A DNA stretch of 64,000 nt. Origin: Folioceros fuciformis. Its lineage: Eukaryota; Anthocerotophyta; Anthocerotopsida; Anthocerotales. The stretch lies in NCBI GenBank assembly GCA_049999805.1, contig JBNGIO010006232.1:1-64000 (forward strand), in the 5' to 3' direction. The notes under the pieces were generated by a model. That model did not search any database and was not told the origin of the DNA. It was given only the letters and a program-made list of their open reading frames with translations. The number at the start of each line of letters is the position of its first letter. The stretch's first letter is position 1. Positions 59,289 through 64,000 of this stretch are shown piece by piece. The position numbers and the translations under genes are program-made.

Positions 59289-60614
59289 GAGACCAGCAGC
59301 GGCGAACACCCAAGCAGTTCCCCAAGGAGTCTGTAGGCAGTGATGCGTGAGAATCAACGCTCCGAGCTACAAACGCAAGCACTAAGAAGAGCAGAACTGG
59401 AGACCAGCACACCTTGGCCGCTTCTGACCGATCACTCCGAGAATGCGCTAAGCCTGCTACGCCAGGTCTTTCAGGAACGGGCTGTCCATATACCTGCAAA
59501 ATGCCAACAAGTCTACAGGTCAGATCTACACCTCCACCTTCTCACCGACCCGATCCTCCAAGCATCAACCGAAGAATCACACGGACTTCAAGCAAGAAGC
59601 GCACGTTTAGCTGGAAAACGGAGGATCACCAGTCTCAGCGCAGCAGAGGCAGGCAAAGTAGATAAGCGTCGCCTGAAAGAGCGCCTCAATAGCACAGCCA
59701 GAAGTCCACGTGCCATGACCGTGAGTCTACTGACGTTGGACTTCCTCAGAATTTTTCAAAAGACCTGGTAATGTGCTCCCTACTTTTCATCAACAGGTTT
59801 GTCACTCACTTCTCACCCTACACCAGACACAAACACTCAATCCCGCCAGATATCCGCCTACAAACGTCCAACTCTGCTACAGGGATCACAGTAGTTTCTC
59901 AATTGCGAAACGCGTCGCACGACGTAGACCTTCAAATCAGGACATTACACAGGAATGAGAACTACAACCAGATCTTTAAGATCGCTGCAAAGACAGACAC
60001 CTTCGCACGAGCGCAACACCGTGATCAAACACCAACGCTTCTCAAATCACTCACTCCTTGATCTCGTTCCCTCACCTTGGCAATCGAAGCGCTTCCTGTA
60101 AACCGCGTCTCTAGAGAAGGATTTCCGTGGCCTTGAGCAGGGAGCAATGCGTCTGCACAGGGGCAAATCGCAATGAGATCGCAGCCCTGCTCCGAGACTA
60201 CGCGCGCCCTAAGCGCAACAGCAGCAGCTCCCGTCGCATGCACCGACTCCGAACGCTTGGCCGCGGACCAAAAAGATGGAGCAATTTGACAACCGCGCAA
60301 ACAGGCAGCTCCTCTCACGACCGCGTTCGACAGGGAGCAACGTGCGGTGAATCAACAGCGCACACGACGGAAGTCGGGCAAGTTGCTCTGAGCAACCGGA
60401 CTATAAATCCCTCTAACAAGGCAAACAAAGGGGTAGAGGCCTCGGACAGCTTCAGCTGCTCGTGGGACGAGTACTGTATGCAACTTGTAATGTTCGACAC
60501 TTGAAATAACACACGACGGCTAAACTACCGGTAATAACTCGGGTCTTGGCGTTATGCCGTGTCGGTATGTTTATTCATCGGTAGGCGCCTGGCCCCAAAA
60601 GCCGTATAAACGTT
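59289..60614. other. Promoter region of UMP-CMP kinase and 3' flank of citrate synthase
   Basis: No gene supported. A minus-strand open stretch at about 59300-59499 encodes a hydrophobic, signal-like segment (VLLFLVLAFVARSVDS) directly upstream of the kinase start but in a different frame; probably chance or an upstream ORF. Confidence 0.45.
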
Positions 60615-63391
<2,777 letters not shown>

Positions 63392-64000
63392 GGCACGCGA
63401 TTCCGATGAAGCTATGTGCCCAGAATTCGCTGTGGAGTCCAGCTCGCGGCGTAGCGCTTCCAGCAACGAAAACACGTTGGATGACGAGGCAGCGAGTAGT
63501 TCGTTTCAGCACGCTGCGCTGATGCAGCAGGAAAGCTCGGTGACGAGACCACGTGACTACGCCAAAGCCCGCTGATCCCGCCAACGTATGTACATAAGGA
63601 TGTACTCTAAGGTGCCAATAACAATAACAAACAGCAACTAACACAATGGTGGGTCACAATAACAAACAGCATCTAAGGTTTAATAGGGGGTCTCACCCGG
63701 GGTGTCATCCTAACAAACAGCATCTAAGGTTTGATAGGGGTTTCAAACGTCGACCGAGTTCGACTGTATACAGACCTGGGTAGAAGCCCGAGTTCACAAA
63801 AGCGGCCACCCGAGAACTGAAAACGTGAGAACTTTGAAACCATCCTATTTACGTCACAAGCGGGATTTGGGATCAACCTAACTTGCATCTATGAACGCGA
63901 CCGAAACGACTCGTCTTGTGCCAAATTTGAAATGGCTGCTCCCATATTTTGCCCTCATCCTGTACTCCCAGCTACCATCAGTCTTTACCACTTGAAGCTA
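63392..64000. other. Upstream region of citrate synthase with direct repeats
   Basis: Promoter side of the citrate synthase gene. Two near-identical blocks (aacaaacagcatctaaggtt + [ta]atagggg) occur at about 63659-63688 and 63713-63741, 54 bp apart, with a partial third (aacaaacagcaacta) at about 63628. No gene seen. Confidence 0.6.

Noticed and set aside
59300-59499. Signal-peptide-like hydrophobic frame upstream of UMP-CMP kinase
   Set aside because: It is out of frame with the kinase and cannot be joined to it by a good splice pair; plant UMP-CMP kinases of this type are cytosolic.

Overview
The window looks like nuclear DNA of a streptophyte plant. It carries a PGRL-type thylakoid protein, a glyoxysomal-type citrate synthase, an arabinogalactan-protein O-galactosyltransferase with a galectin domain, an SF2/ASF-type SR splicing factor, a plant NB-ARC protein, Derlin, SRP54 and a plant UMP-CMP kinase. 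Genes are compact, introns are mostly about 70-130 bp with GT-AG borders, and gene-rich, roughly 50% GC stretches alternate with AT-rich gene-free islands. This fits an early-diverging land plant (bryophyte or lycophyte) or a streptophyte alga better than a typical seed plant, but the species cannot be named from sequence alone. Four runs of exactly 100 N are scaffold gaps of unknown true size.

Layout. 1-1197: gene-poor, with an OSB-like (PDF-motif) relic on the minus strand. 1198-3228 (+): ATP-dependent phosphofructokinase. 3353 to about 9275 (-): a large NB-ARC protein ending in TPR repeats instead of LRRs. 11053-13948 (+): PPIL2/PUB49-type U-box cyclophilin. 14-22.3 kb: AT-rich island with an oligopeptide-transporter (OPT) relic. 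22319-24980 (+): galectin-domain hydroxyproline O-galactosyltransferase. 25.2-26.7 kb (-): decayed GT47 exostosin gene. 27092-29689 (+): five-finger C2H2 protein. 29.7-34 kb: mostly AT-rich island. 34071-36085 (+): GT90/CAP10 glycosyltransferase. 37053 to about 38774 (-): PGRL-family protein whose last exon has been tandemly duplicated. 39746-41236 (-): intronless SRP54, divergent from Derlin (41562-43017, +). 44565-46789 (+): SR splicing factor. 49242-50770 (-): mitochondrial carrier. 51976-55056 (-): coiled-coil WD40 protein. 57093-59288 (-): UMP-CMP kinase followed in phase by a CaMKII-association-domain module. 60615-63391 (-): peroxisomal citrate synthase.

Most of these are unrelated housekeeping genes, as expected in a eukaryote; there is no operon-like pathway. 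Several act in cell-wall or secretory processes (GALT, GT90, GT47 relic, SRP54, Derlin), and several are metabolic (PFK, citrate synthase, UMP-CMP kinase, PGRL).

The most unusual items are three. First, an apparent UMP-CMP kinase::CaMKII-association-domain fusion, supported by splice phase and by the lack of an ATG in the second module's first exon. Second, an NB-ARC protein whose TPR array is built from 102-bp, phase-2, one-repeat-per-exon units. Third, a 328-bp tandem duplication that copied the terminal exon of the PGRL gene. All gene models are read by eye from conserved protein blocks and splice signals; no search or transcript data were available.
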